From: Trachipleistophora hominis
Lineage: Eukaryota > Microsporidia > Pleistophoridae
Assembly (NCBI GenBank): GCA_000316135.1
Contig: JH993935.1
Coordinates: 147,107-211,106 of the forward strand
Length of the DNA stretch: 64,000 bases
Direction of reading: 5' to 3'
The notes below the pieces were generated by a model. The model did not search any database, was not told where the DNA came from, and was given only the letters and a program-made list of their open reading frames with translations. This document shows, piece after piece, positions 33,432 to 45,170 of the stretch (the first letter of the stretch is position 1; the number at the start of each line of letters is the position of its first letter). The position numbers and the translations under genes are program-made.

Positions 33432-35264
33432 TTCTTAGGGTGTTTTCAACATTTTTTTGATAAAATCGTTTATTGCCGCGTAGACTGAAACAGCATCGTT
33501 TCAGATTGATGGTGATGCGTTTTTATCTTTTGCAGGAATAATGTTCGTTTGGTGGTGTTAGTCTGTGCTATGGCGTATTTTTCTGGATGTTCGAAGTAAA
33601 TATGATAATTAATTATGATAATTGATCCTCGTTAGAATAGGACGAATTTAAACAGTCGATTATATGTACGATCAATATCAATAAAATAGCATATTAAATT
33701 ACAAAGTAATAAAGATTTACTGTGATGTACATCACAGTAAAGAGTTATATTAGATAAATTTAATATGATTAGTCAGAAATAGAAACGTTGTATACGATAA
33801 TGGGAAGAAACTTTGCCTTAGTATTGTAGTACGAATGACAACCTTCTGTTTTTAACTATCTGTTTTTGTATAATTAATGTATTGATAACTATGGGCAAGT
33901 GACAGCATCTACTCTAATGTTCATATAATTTACGAAAGAGTTCGTTATTTGATAGACAAATTTTGTTTTATTAAACTATCATACATTTTCTTTCATTTGC
34001 ACAGGAGAGTATTGATAGAACTTTTTTAGGAAGAACATGTTTAATTACTTACTTATTAATACAGACCTACTAAATACATTGATACTGATGCACTAGCACC
34101 TGTGGCCTAGTCAGCCCTCGTTCCACAAGATTTATTTTTCTACTTTTTTACCTATCGAAATATCAAATGAATTGTGTATAGTGTTATTACTGCTCAATCC
34201 GTATGTTCAACAAATTACTACGAATCGTATGCAGTAACCTGATAGTTAAATTAAATTAGACTTTACTTATTAATTCAGCTTCTTTTAACAACACTGCATC
34301 ATAACCTGTCACGAATATCAACTGCCTATAAAAAAGAATTGGTAAAACTATATAAACAGGAAAACAAGGGCCTTCTATCGCAACCAATTCAATGCCCGGT
34401 AATCACTACAAATGGATGAACATGGCAATACATAATAAAAAACATCAACCAATAACAATTACGATAGACTCAACAAGTCAAGCTATTAAAGTGCATATCA
34501 TAAGAAACGAGGCGGGTATAACCATCATACATGCAAGGCAACGTAGGGCGATTCTCTAGTGAGGGTGCAATTGACCACAGCGTTTAGGTTGGTTACTATG
34601 TGTTATATATTAATTAAAGATTGACCCCTTATGACAGACAAGTCTTACACGATGTTTTTTTGTCAACGATATCTACCACTCAAGATCACTATACGTAAAT
34701 AACTGAAGTGTTGATGAAAAAGGGTCTCTTAACATTCTACGGTACACGAGTGGTATCAACGAACTAGAATTTTTGAAACGATCATACCTTAAATTACGAT
34801 TAGTACCTCGAACTCTTGCTGATAATATTTTTGTAACTTATTTTAACCATAAGAGCATTTAATTGAATAATATTGTTACTTTAAGAGGATACTTTATTTA
34901 ATGTTGACATGAGGTGGTACTACTTTCAACAAATTTATTACATTCTTATTCTAATTATGTAATAAAGATAATGTATCTCATAATTTTAATATTGGTGTTA
35001 CGGATCAAGTGATTAACTTGTAGTGTAGCAGGGATGTTTATTATTTTAATCAAATACAAAAAATAATTAATTCTTCAGAAAATATAACATATGAAAGAAG
35101 AAAACAAGATATTTGGGAAATTAAAGGATATCCTATCAATGGCAGAAACGTGTTCCATGGACCGAGGCTGATGGCCGTTTCCATTCTTACGAACTCTTTA
35201 AGTTCGTGAGATGTAGAAAAATAAATGAACTTATTCTAAAAAAGCAGAGATTTTAAAGCTATGA
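33432..35264. other. AT-rich spacer
   Basis: Mostly featureless. Exceptions: a possible small ORF at 34392-34559 (listed), and a CCCC motif at about 34627-34630 set two bases before an ATG whose frame closes after 23 codons. Confidence 0.45.
34392..34559 (+). CDS. Possible small protein, 55 residues
   Basis: ATG-started frame with coding-like composition (KKHQPITITIDSTSQAIKVH, then RNEAGITIIHARQRRAIL), basic overall, without signal peptide or recognised domain. A GGG lies about 23 nt before the ATG, further than usual. It may be a real small gene or the relic of a larger one; the local GC content is higher than the flanks. Confidence 0.3.
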   Translation: MPGNHYKWMNMAIHNKKHQPITITIDSTSQAIKVHIIRNEAGITIIHARQRRAIL

Positions 35265-35358
35265 GGTTGATGGGTCGTCGGACCAGAAGAGTGTGTTGGA
35301 TTAGGTAGTGTGTATGAAGGAGATAATTAAATTAAATTTTAGTTAAAAAAGGTTGATG
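35265..35358 (+). mobile_element. Short retroposon, group A, with 8-bp target-site duplication
   Basis: Body 35273-35350 begins GGTCGTCGGACCAGAAGAGT and ends with GTGTATGAAGGAGATAATTA, AATTTTAGTT and a run of six A. Direct repeat GGTTGATG at 35265-35272 and 35351-35358. Confidence 0.8.
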
Positions 35359-35579
35359 AATCAATTTTTAACATATTTATGAATTTATATGAACTATGGA
35401 TGTATTTAGTTAAGTTTTTATAACATTTTATGGTTATACTACATTTATTGCTTTAATTACACTTGTAAGCCCTGTTTGTAATTTTAGTGATATTTATTAT
35501 ATAAGAATATTAATTATTTACGCACACAGAAGTAGAAATATCAAAAGAATTAGTTCGAAACGCTATCATCCTTTTACTT

Positions 35580-36415
35580 TATCAATTTCTTTCAAGAATT
35601 CTGATAATCTTTATAGGCGTATACAACAAAAAAAAAGATCACATCGTACGATGTTTCATAGAATAAACCATATAAACGAATTATAAATTGACATGTTATT
35701 GCTAGCTACAACAACTATGTAAAAATATATGAATGTTATAGAAAAGGATATCGTTAACTTAGATAAAATGGCTGCTAGACGTAATACAACATGTTCATAA
35801 GTTAATTTGAATATTTTAATATTGATGGCTATTGAACTGAAGTACACGTATCTAACCAGATTATATAATGGAGATGAAATATCAGGTGCTCGAAATGAAC
35901 TGTGAAATATGAGACTGTAGTGCTACGTAACAGCAGAAACTAGAAATCTCTGCTGTATTTTCAGCATATCAAAATTAGAAATACAACGTACTCACACTGT
36001 ATGTTTCTGTTTCTTAAAAACAATACCGCGAAAACTCGATGCTTTCTCGTTTTATGGCAATGCAGTTGTACGCCGTTCCAAAGCCTACTAGAATTATGAT
36101 TGGACAGGCTGTAAATACGTTCTTGTAATCAGAAAAATCCAAGGGTTCCATGCGAGCAACATTGCTAAAAGAATTTTTACCGCTAAAATGTGATTAAATG
36201 GTTTCAACGGATATATATTCTTTTCTGACAACGAATGGCATATAAGGAACCAGCCAAACATGTTTGATGCTGTCAGGAAAATTCCGATGGTGTTGATAGC
36301 AACTGCTTCGTCTTTGATTTTCTTGGGCATGATATGCAAAAAATACTGGGAAATACTATCTTCAACCATGTATAATCGTATACCATTTCCTAAAACGTGG
36401 TACTCTGATTAATAT
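35580..36415 (-). pseudogene. Decayed copy of the neighbouring two-intron membrane-protein gene
   Basis: Fragments in several frames align in order with the intact gene at 37542-38438: WYTIIHG, then TASNMFGWFLICHSLSEKNIY (36094-36369), PIIILVGFGTAYNC followed by EFSRYCF and a stop where the intact gene has K, a degenerate first intron beginning GTGAGT and retaining TTTCTAATTTTGA, then ILSKLTIS and NNMSIY, and finally a second intron that has lost its 5' splice site. At least one frameshift and one internal stop are visible. A diverged duplicate about 1.1 kb downstream of its parent in the same orientation; not expected to make a functional protein. Confidence 0.85.
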
Positions 36416-37541
36416 ATAGAAACTGCGATAGTTATTTATTAAACCAAACTTTTTTGGTGTTTTTTACTTACACTTTAATTTAAAGCTGTCAAATGAATGT
36501 TCAGCAGATCATTTAACGATATAAGTAAACAAAATCACTTTTGATTTACCATATTTCGAAGTTTTTGAAATGTATTTATTCGCTATTTTCAAGCTGATTC
36601 GTTTCACAAATATGTTCGTGATTACAAATTAAAAATGTCGGCAATAGACTAAATATATTCTTTTTTAAACGTTTGTAAACTAAATTTTATGGTAAAGCAT
36701 CAATTATGAATGTGATAAAAGAGTGATTGGTTGTTGAATTCAATACCTTCTGGCCTAACTGGAGCTACGATGGTATTGACTCGATCAAACTGCAGAACTA
36801 AAAGATACAGTAACGAAACAATTTACAACCATAACATTAGATAATTAAAATCCACCACAGCATGTATGATATGTAATCGTTTATTAAAATATAAATTATT
36901 ATTTTAGTACCTCTGAAGTGAATCAAAGGCTGAACAGGCTGTGTTAGGTGGTAACATACCAGTAAAAGCATGTTAAATAGGTGTTAAGTAGAATGTTGAA
37001 TTATTGGTCAAATATGTGTCTTCAAAAAAAGAATGATTATTAAATATAATTTAAGTGAACCAAACTGCAAAATGTAGGTTAAATTTGTGATTTCAATGTA
37101 GAAAAAAATAAAGTATATTTCAATCAATAATAAATGTTACTTATGAGGCAATGATAAGAGTTCAACACAATTACTTTTGATATATATCATAGGTAATGCA
37201 ATTATTTTTGGGATTGTCTCATATTGGCTACCAATTGATGCTTTTATTACGAATAAATTATGAGAACATGACTAAAAAATAGTAATTGTTGATCATATGT
37301 GTTGTAATGCAAATTAACAAATGGTTAAAAAACAATTTGAATAAAACTTAAAGACTAGTTTTAGATTTATCTATTGCAGTAAAGTAATCGCGTATTTATA
37401 ATATTATAATTGGAAAATGGTCATAACCGAACGAATAAAATAGGTGTTATAATAAAGGTAAAACTTTAGTATAGCCAAAAGAATGAGTTTTTGAAATCAT
37501 TTTCTCAGTAAATAAGCCATACATTCAACGCAGCAACCAAT
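36416..37541. other. AT-rich spacer between gene and pseudogene copy
   Basis: No gene seen. A group C-like retroposon lies at 36972-37030. Confidence 0.5.
36972..37030 (+). mobile_element. Short retroposon, group C
   Basis: TTAAATAGGTGTTAAGTAGA then ATGTTGAATTATTGGTCAAATATGTGTCTTC (in part) and seven A. Only a weak candidate duplication (AAAAGCATG/AAAAGAATG). Confidence 0.6.
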
Positions 37542-38438
37542 TTATTCAGCTAATCCTTTTCCGAAGTTCTGAAAATCCCTATAAGCGTAGACAACGAAGA
37601 AAAGATCGCATAATGTAACCATGCCATAGAATACACTATAGAAACAAATTAAAAAATAGACTTACATTTGAACTGACATATTCTTACCGGTTACAACCAT
37701 TGCATACACGTACATGCCTGTAATTAAACCAGAAGTTATAAATTTCGACAGAATATTCGCTATGCGTATCGATGTCATTTCATATTTGAACGTCAACTGT
37801 ATTAGAATTGCATTAGAAACGATTAATCCCGAAATGGCATTTCTAATAAAATCCCATTTTGTCTCCAGGTCACCAGTGGCTCGAAATGACATATATACCA
37901 TAAAACTGTAGTATTGTGCAAACACTGCTACCCGAAATTTTTGTCTCATTTTAAAAATTTCAAATTAGAAAATAGACTTACCCAATAAATTTGGTGACAT
38001 CCGTGTCTTCTTAAAGTAGTACCAAGAAAACTCCGGAGCAGCTGCTTTGATAACTAGGCAGTTGTAGATCATTTCAAGACCGATTATGATAGCAATAGGA
38101 AAAATTGCGAGTGCTCCTACGTGATGAATGCGTCCTAATGCTTCCATTACTAATGTTATCAATAGAATAAGTTCAAGTGTTAGTATGTAATTGAATATTT
38201 TCATTTGGTATATATTCTTGCTCATTAGTGCATGGCAGATAAAAAACCAACCAAACATGTTCGAAGAAGCCAACGTTATACAAATTGCTCTTAGTATCGT
38301 TAATTCACCGCAAAACTCTGAAAATGCGTTATAGAAAAAAAAGGCAAGTAGCACCACCTTTGCACCATGTATTGTAGTGTACCATACCCATGACCGCTGT
38401 TCACCCGTTATGACATAATAATTCTGATAATTTTCCAT
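37542..38438 (-). CDS. Polytopic membrane protein, gene with two spliceosomal introns
   Basis: Three exons on the minus strand: 37982-38438, 37666-37927 and 37542-37635, giving 270 residues from the first in-frame ATG. Intron 1 (37928-37981, 54 nt) and intron 2 (37636-37665, 30 nt) both start GTAAGT, end TAG and restore the frame: codon phases 1 and 2 fit, and exon 3 continues the hydrophobic protein to a TAA. About six to eight membrane helices are apparent. The pattern EFSWYYFKK..LL..AVFAQYYSF recalls a fungal multi-span family, but I cannot name it. The true start is uncertain: the frame is open further upstream, and an in-frame ATG near 38587 with a GGG motif just before it is separated only by one TAA. 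The decayed copy at 35580-36415 supports the exon structure. Confidence 0.85.
37636..37665 (-). other. Spliceosomal intron 2, 30 nt
   Basis: 5' site GTAAGT, 3' site CTATAG. Its first 20 bases differ from intron 1 at a single position. Confidence 0.85.
37928..37981 (-). other. Spliceosomal intron 1, 54 nt
   Basis: 5' site GTAAGT, internal TTTTCTAATTTG with a CTAAT branch-like motif, 3' site GGGTAG. Without splicing the frame stops at the TAA inside the intron. Confidence 0.85.
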
Positions 38439-40258
38439 GTCGCTGAGCTTTTCGATGCTTTTATAGCCAAGGTTTAATTTACTGCTGACAGCTGATGATC
38501 GTTGCAAATGACGCTTTCGTGATTTATGATTAGTGACCTGGGCGAATGATTACACAAAAAAGATGTTAGTGTTATAATAGATAAGCATTGCCGCCCTCTT
38601 CTTTTTTCTTTGAATATTTACCTGGTACTACAGTGTTCAAAACAAGTATATTCAGTTGTAAGCAAACATTTACAACATTATAATGTATTCATACAATTTA
38701 AAGTGTTAAAAAGAGTTCTAATTTGTGTAATATGAATGTTTTACTATATTTCAATCGAGTAAATGTTAAAACGAATGTTTTATTTTTCATGGTAATAAAC
38801 GTCTTATAGTTACTAAAATTTAAATGTGACACGTTTTAGAATATCAAGATTATTAAAATGAATTTGAAATTCTAGACATCGAAATAATTACGTAATCTTG
38901 ACATATCCAAATCATGAAATCGCACAAATACCATATTTCACGCCCCTTCACTCGTCTTCTAATATAAATACCCAATATATTAGGTAGATTAGTTTTCAAT
39001 AAATGTCCTTGTATTTTTTTACTAAAAATTTATTTATTTACCATATCACCTCGCACAAGCTTTTATGGTCCGCTAAGACCAACCATGACCACCGGTTTTT
39101 GGTTCATGAACGAGATGTCATTGTATTGTAAGAGAAGAGCCGCTTAAATTCTTTTCAAAAATTTTACCAAGAAAAAATCGTATTTTCAATGTTCCACAGA
39201 TTACTTACATGTATTATAATTTTTTAATCCGAAAACACCTTTTTCAGGTATTATTGATAGTTTAGCATCTAGTTGGCAATTCATGAACATTTATTGACAT
39301 TTTTAATTGAGACTTCGTCCGAACAACAGTCTATTTAAGATATATTAGGTAACATTTGGTTGAAAAATGAACATTTTTATTGATTATGGTATATCTTGGC
39401 AAAATAGAACAGATAACCATTTTTGTCAATATACAAGCCATAATGAACTATAAAACAAAACAATAGTTAGTAATTCTAGCCATCAATACTTGTTTTGAAT
39501 TATAAATCGATATTTGTCTGTATAAAACACGGTTTATATCAAAGTCGTGTTATGTATATCTGATAACTCACAAATACATGCTATTCTTTAAAGTTAAAAT
39601 TTGAAATAAATTTATAACGTAATGACTATATTCAGCATATTTTTGATATCCTTGATAATATATACAACAACAATTTATAGCGGAGTACCAATACATGCAA
39701 CATCATATACTGGCCTATAAAATTATTTATTTCTATTACAGTCTCATACAAACTTTTATGCTATCGTATAATCTATTGAATTAATTTGTTGTACTTTTAA
39801 GTACGAGGTGCATCACGTAAGGCCAAGCTATTCCTATGCTAAAGAATGGTAACTTATCTGCGCAATTGTCTGATCTTAATAATATTGTTCTATTATGAAT
39901 AAGGTTTGTTGGATGTTCTACACTGAACTGCGACAGAATTGGTGATAAAGTTTGATACAGTCTACTCTATCGAATATGTCAAGCGTTGAACGACCAAAAT
40001 TGATTTTTTAACAGCGGTCAAGACGACGAAGAAAGCGAATTAGATTCTCTAAGTAATATAAGACGATAGTTCATGGCATTAAGTGCCATTTAATCACAGA
40101 AAACGAGCATTCAATACTGATGTGCTCGTGTTAGTTGAATATTAAACCACGAGAAATAGAGATTAAACTACCTATCCGCATCAAAACAATGTTTTAAAAG
40201 ATACACCACAGATCGTATTCATGAACATTAAATAAAATTTATTTAAATATCACCCTGC
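38439..40258. other. AT-rich spacer
   Basis: No gene called. Contains the upstream open frame and GGG-ATG context of the membrane-protein gene (to about 38600) and a 5' fragment of a group A element at about 39061-39110. Confidence 0.45.
39061..39110 (-). mobile_element. 5' part of a group A retroposon
   Basis: Minus strand: TTCATGAACCAAAAACCGGT then GGTCATGGTTGGTCTTAGCGGACC. Same 5' sequence as copies at 6613 and 62969; the 3' half is missing and no duplication was found. Confidence 0.6.
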
Positions 40259-40687
40259 TTAAAGATACTCCTTCTCTTTACTTTCAGCTTTCCTTTCCTT
40301 CTCTTCTTCAGCATTTTCAGTTGCTTCCTCATCATCCTTCGCTTTAATCGTTTTCTCCGTATTGAGCTGATGCTTCGACTGCATCGCCGTCAGTGCTTCC
40401 AGAAGCTGTCGCAACTCATCGGTAGGATCCGATTGCTCCTCTTTCTTAACCTCACTCTCCTCGCTCGCCTTTTTATACTTAGCTTTCAACTTCTCATACT
40501 CGGTCGTGGCCCTCCTCACGGCATCATCCTTCAGACTGATCATGTACACCATCGATCGTGTGTAGTAGTCTTTGGCCGTCTGTACCAGATCATAGAATCG
40601 CTTTCTGTAGTCGCATTGCTGCTGTGTTTGTGTGGCGCAGTGCAGCGCTAGCAAGAAGAAAAATATGTGCGTCAGCTTCACTCTCAT
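40259..40687 (-). CDS. Predicted secreted coiled-coil protein
   Basis: 142 residues, family unknown. Residues 1-20 (MRVKLTHIFFFLLALHCATQ) are a typical signal peptide; the mature part is highly charged and helical, rich in K and E (for example KLKAKYKKASEESEVKKEEQ and the tail ENAEEEKERKAESKEKEYL), which suggests a coiled coil from about residue 45. A single cysteine follows the signal peptide. Secreted, K/E-rich proteins of this size are common among microsporidian lineage-specific and spore-wall or host-directed proteins, but no specific role can be read. The start has CCCCC (plus-strand G run 40698-40702) 10 nt upstream, which makes expression likely. Confidence 0.8.
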   Translation of the reverse strand: MRVKLTHIFFFLLALHCATQTQQQCDYRKRFYDLVQTAKDYYTRSMVYMISLKDDAVRRATTEYEKLKAKYKKASEESEVKKEEQSDPTDELRQLLEALTAMQSKHQLNTEKTIKAKDDEEATENAEEEKERKAESKEKEYL

Positions 40688-42337
40688 TTTTTCGCAAGGG
40701 GGTAAAAAAAGATTTGCTGAAATCTGTGAGAATAATTTTTGAGGGGAAAATATTTTGAAACTTGTTTTTAATGGAAATAGCGTACTGTTGGTTCACATCC
40801 ATGTAGCAGCACGGTAACCTCCAAGAGAACAGTAATTGTGACCAAATATACAAATGGATGTTTTGTATCAATTAAAATGTGTTAGTTTATTGGTGCTGCG
40901 TTCTAACGAGTGACATGCTTTTGAATTATCCTTTATGGTGATCAAATGCCTGAATGTGTCCGAAAGACGGTGCAAAGCCGTTGGTAGCAGCTTGATACTA
41001 TGTACGTGATATTGAAACATTTTTTAAAAAATCTTACCAATTATTGTCTTACAAAACTGCTTATAGTTTACTCATATCCATTATCTGACTAGATGGATGA
41101 AAAAAGGAAAAGAAAGACAGTGAATATAGGACGACTATAAATTCTATATTTAGATATATTTACGCATTTGTATATGATGAAAAGGTTGTGAAAAGCATCA
41201 AATCATCTAAAACATCTCACCATCATTTACTCTATGTGCAAATCTTGCAGTTTATTGTCGGCAACAGAGCTTCATGACAGTCCTCTCAGCGGAGTATTAT
41301 ATACAAAAGAATAGAACCTACACCCACATTTGAAATATCGTGTTTTAACAAGACACTGTGTAGATATTACAAATAAATACTGCTTTTAAAGACGTTTTGT
41401 TATAGTTAACCCTTTGATGTTGGTAATTAGTCACCATTTATTAGGCTTTATGACGAGTTAACATGTATTTTGTAAATACGGCGGGTTAATAAATAAAGCG
41501 TTGTAAATAATAATTTATTAGTAAAATTATTAGTAAAACAATTGTTTATGAGAAAGAAGCTGGTACCGTTTCATTAATCAACAATTTATGAAACAATTGG
41601 TAATGTGATTATAGTCACAGAAGCGTTTATTCGTGGTATTGCACCAGATTAATTAATAATAAAATATATTTAAAATTCTAAATTAATTATTAGTGAGATG
41701 AACATAGTAATTGGTTGATGTGCTACCAAATTAGTGTGCGCCTTGGTTCACGTTAAATACTTGCTGTTTTAGCAATAGAGATATAAGAAGAAATAATACA
41801 ATGTTATTTCATGATGAAAATAGTAATGCTAGCTAAATAGTCTAGCCTTTTGCAGAATAATAAACTTTAGATCATACTAAATTTCAAAAGTAGCGTTATT
41901 TTTTATTGTATCGTCCCACGTCTTATTCAGCCCAATTACATTTGTACTAACACCAACTAATGGTTATTATTACAAAAAGATTATAATAATATGGGCGATG
42001 CTGTTTTAAACGGTACTTATAAGAGACAATCATAGATCATTATGGTTGATCTTATTATAAATGTCCGTTCAAAAACAAATGAATACAAGAATATTGTTAG
42101 AGCACGCGATACTACGACCATAATATTTATAAATATCAATTTATTATTCCAAATCATGATGTACTTGAACTGTCATTCATTCAAACTAATATGATAAACA
42201 ACATAATTCATTTTTATTGGTGTAAATATTCATAAATTACTTTTATATAACAATTATACTCGTTGACTTCTCATAATTGTTTTAACATACTATTTCGAAA
42301 CTAATTATTTTTAATTTTTTTGTCGATAATCCCAGAA
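40688..42337. other. AT-rich spacer
   Basis: Nothing gene-like is seen beyond the two flanking start motifs. Confidence 0.5.
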
Positions 42338-42517
42338 ATGAAAATTCAATACGAAGAAGATTCGTCAACTACGATAGAAATAAACAACCCAATGAACTAT
42401 GAGCTAGAACTCGGAATTGCACTCTCAGAAAGTCTGCATCGTAACGCAATTTTAGCACCCGAGGTTGTTCAAGTAAAGGTTGCAGAACGATTAGAAAAGT
42501 TTTTGCGAGAAAATTAA
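42338..42517 (+). CDS. Small acidic protein with UIM-like motif
   Basis: 59 residues from the ATG at 42338, which follows CCC (42331-42333) by four bases; the ORF would otherwise be ignored as too short. The segment YELELGIALSESLHR (about 26-40) fits the ubiquitin-interacting motif pattern: acidic residues, a hydrophobic residue, then A-x-x-x-S. The C-terminal third (VVQVKVAERLEKFLREN) is an amphipathic helix. No signal peptide. Ubiquitin binding is inference from a short motif; otherwise unknown. Confidence 0.55.
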   Translation: MKIQYEEDSSTTIEINNPMNYELELGIALSESLHRNAILAPEVVQVKVAERLEKFLREN

Positions 42518-45170
42518 CGTTGTAAGATTTATAATTGTTAATAAATCTTATTATTCTAAAAATAAATGAATCTCCTTCTAATAACAGTAATACAGAAGTT
42601 ACCAATGTAATAGTATATTCATGTAGTATCTTGTTAAAATTCTAAATTGTTATTTTACCAAAAAAAATGCTTCAAAGTATTATATTAACAAGAGTACGTA
42701 CATATTGCTGTTAAATGTGAATTAATAACTTAAATCTTACGAAGTTGGGAGGTTTAATTTATTGATCAATTGAAGTTGGTTGTTACAAGTAATAAGCTAT
42801 TAAGGCTTGTGAGAGATTGTAAGATTTAATAGCAGTGCACAATCATGGTATTTACCTCCATATTAAATTGTGATTTAGTACTAATATAGCAAAAAATAAC
42901 ATCATTTTCACAGCGTGTTAAACATGACCGTATTCCTACGTGTTGAAGATGAAAATATATTTTATAACATCAATACGTGTTGTACCGTAAAGAATGATTT
43001 AATTAAAATGGGAGTGAAATACTAATTTTTAAAAAATACAATTACTTAAAAGGGATATTTCACTGGTTGACATGAGAGGATAATAGTTTTATAGTTTTTT
43101 TTTGAAGAAACGTATTTAACTAATAATTCAACGTTCACCCAACACCTATTTAACAAGTTTTATAGTTTTAATAAAAATTTTTGTCAAACTTTAGAGAATA
43201 TGAACCGCTGGTAAATAACGTAACTTGTTTTATATGACGACCTTGATTGCAAATTATATTTACACGCAGTAAACAGGTTAAATAATAAACTATCTTTTAC
43301 GTCTACTTATCAATATATTCACTGTATTTAACAGTGTTGGAGCTGAAAGTTCGTTATATATAAAATTATCGTTTATGAGTGTGTATTGCTGTTAATAAAA
43401 CTCTTTATTGAATTGTAAATCAGTTATGGTTATTTACGATGGTTAAGATTTCATAATACGAATTTTCTGGGCATCTGAATGGCGTAATAGTTCTTATTGC
43501 TATAAATATTTTCGTACGAATACGTTCTGGTAAAATGAACATTAAACATATCTAAATGATGGTCATAAGAACATTTTATGCCAAAAATGTGAAGAATTAT
43601 TGATTATCTGTCAATACAGTGACGCATACAAAGATATAAAACGCTTAGAATAGTAAAAAGATTTAGGAAACGATTAAATAATTACAAAGAACAGTATCCT
43701 TGTCGTTTAAAATTTAAATAATTCATCGTGCCTAACATTTTCAAGTGGTAGCAAAAATAATAACCGTATTAGGCAGTTTTCAGAAAATTTATTTAACCAA
43801 AGTCTATCATACCAACTAAGTACAGTGGAGAGAGAACAAAATAGAATGCGTGAATGCTTATTCGTCTCATAGATGTAATAAAACAGAATCAATTGCTATT
43901 AATAAGTGGGTATAATACTTACACAAATCACACTTTTATTTTTTAAAATAATTAAAATGCCGATTTCGTCATGCTATCAACGACATCTTTGACATCCCCA
44001 CTCTTTTCCTTTCTTTGTTTTCCAAGAAAAGCTACCAAAAGGGAATTTCTGAAAAGAAAAGTGTTATTTTTTGGATTAGAGGTTTCTAGGGTTAACCAGT
44101 GGTATACTGCATGTTTAGAAAAATAGCAAAAATCGGTTGATGAGTCTGCGTCGTACCACTATTTTGGTCAAACTAATTAAAATAAAAACATTAATATTAA
44201 TTTTCTCTATTCAAATGGGTGAACTGTTGTTTTTATGGTTCATTAAACCAAATACTTTAATTACTAACATTATTCACCTCAATAAAAATCCAAACCAACA
44301 ATGAGCAACAAAAGATCTACCAATTGTTAGGATCGCAATTCGTCGGTAAATACGTCAACACACAACACGAACAATATCTAAGATCAATACTAACAAAATG
44401 TATGTTGATGTCTACTCTTTGAAACTATTCCTAGATATATTGACATTTAAGTCGTCTTCCTTGGGTTAGGTTCAATTATGCTTGGTTCCAGTATTTTCTA
44501 ATATCCAAAAGTCGTATGAAAGTATTTATCGTTCCTCTCCAATCAAGATAATAAAATAGCGTAGGTAGCTCATCGGGTACAAGACTAGAATTTTGAGATC
44601 AGGTCGGTCGCATTTTATCTTGCCATTGCACCCTCTTCGACCTCTTTGACAGTAATCGCGATACACCCGGCCATCTTGTCCTCTTTAACACTTTAGAATT
44701 GATTTTACCGGCTTCGATGATGCACATTTACTGTCATCGTTTACTGAACTGTGATTTTTTGAACATGTAGTTGGGTGCTTTTTCTTAAGTCAAAATGAAT
44801 TATTGCTCCACTTCGATTTGCTTTTTAATTGATTTTTAAAATAACTTTCAAGAAAAGTAGAAAGTTGTTTCTTATGGTTGAATGTACCACAACCGTAATT
44901 GGGCATATCTCCTTGAAAACGTGTAAATACTTCTTCAATTTTTTTTCATTTTTAAATCCAGTCCGGAAGTGTTGGATGGCCGTGTTCGTGTAAGATCTCG
45001 GTTGCTGGTTTCTTCTGTCGTTTGGGTAACTTTATAGTTTGATTCTGCTGAATACGTATTATATCTTACATTGTTATGGTATTTACGGTCATTGACAATT
45101 ATAGATTCACATCATTGGCTCTTTTCATACGTTTTTTTGACTAAAAGAGTTTTATTTAAAAATCTGGTGA
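42518..45170. other. AT-rich spacer, with GC-richer relic sequence at its right end
   Basis: No intact gene. A group C retroposon lies at 43085-43169. The part from about 44560 to 45010 is less AT-rich and on the minus strand yields short coding-like stretches (for example KRTRWPGVSRLLSKRSKRVQ) in broken frames, suggesting a decayed gene or transposon. Confidence 0.4.
43085..43169 (-). mobile_element. Short retroposon, group C, with 14-bp target-site duplication
   Basis: Body 43099-43155; plus strand shows TTGAAGAAACGTATTTAACT then AATAATTCAACGTTCACCCAACACC. Perfect 14-bp direct repeat AGTTTTATAGTTTT at 43085-43098 and 43156-43169. Confidence 0.8.

Noticed and set aside
38530..38620. An 84-nt intron with CACTAAC and CCCAG upstream of the membrane-protein gene
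   Set aside because: The exon that would precede it contains an in-frame stop and no ATG, so the structure could not be supported.
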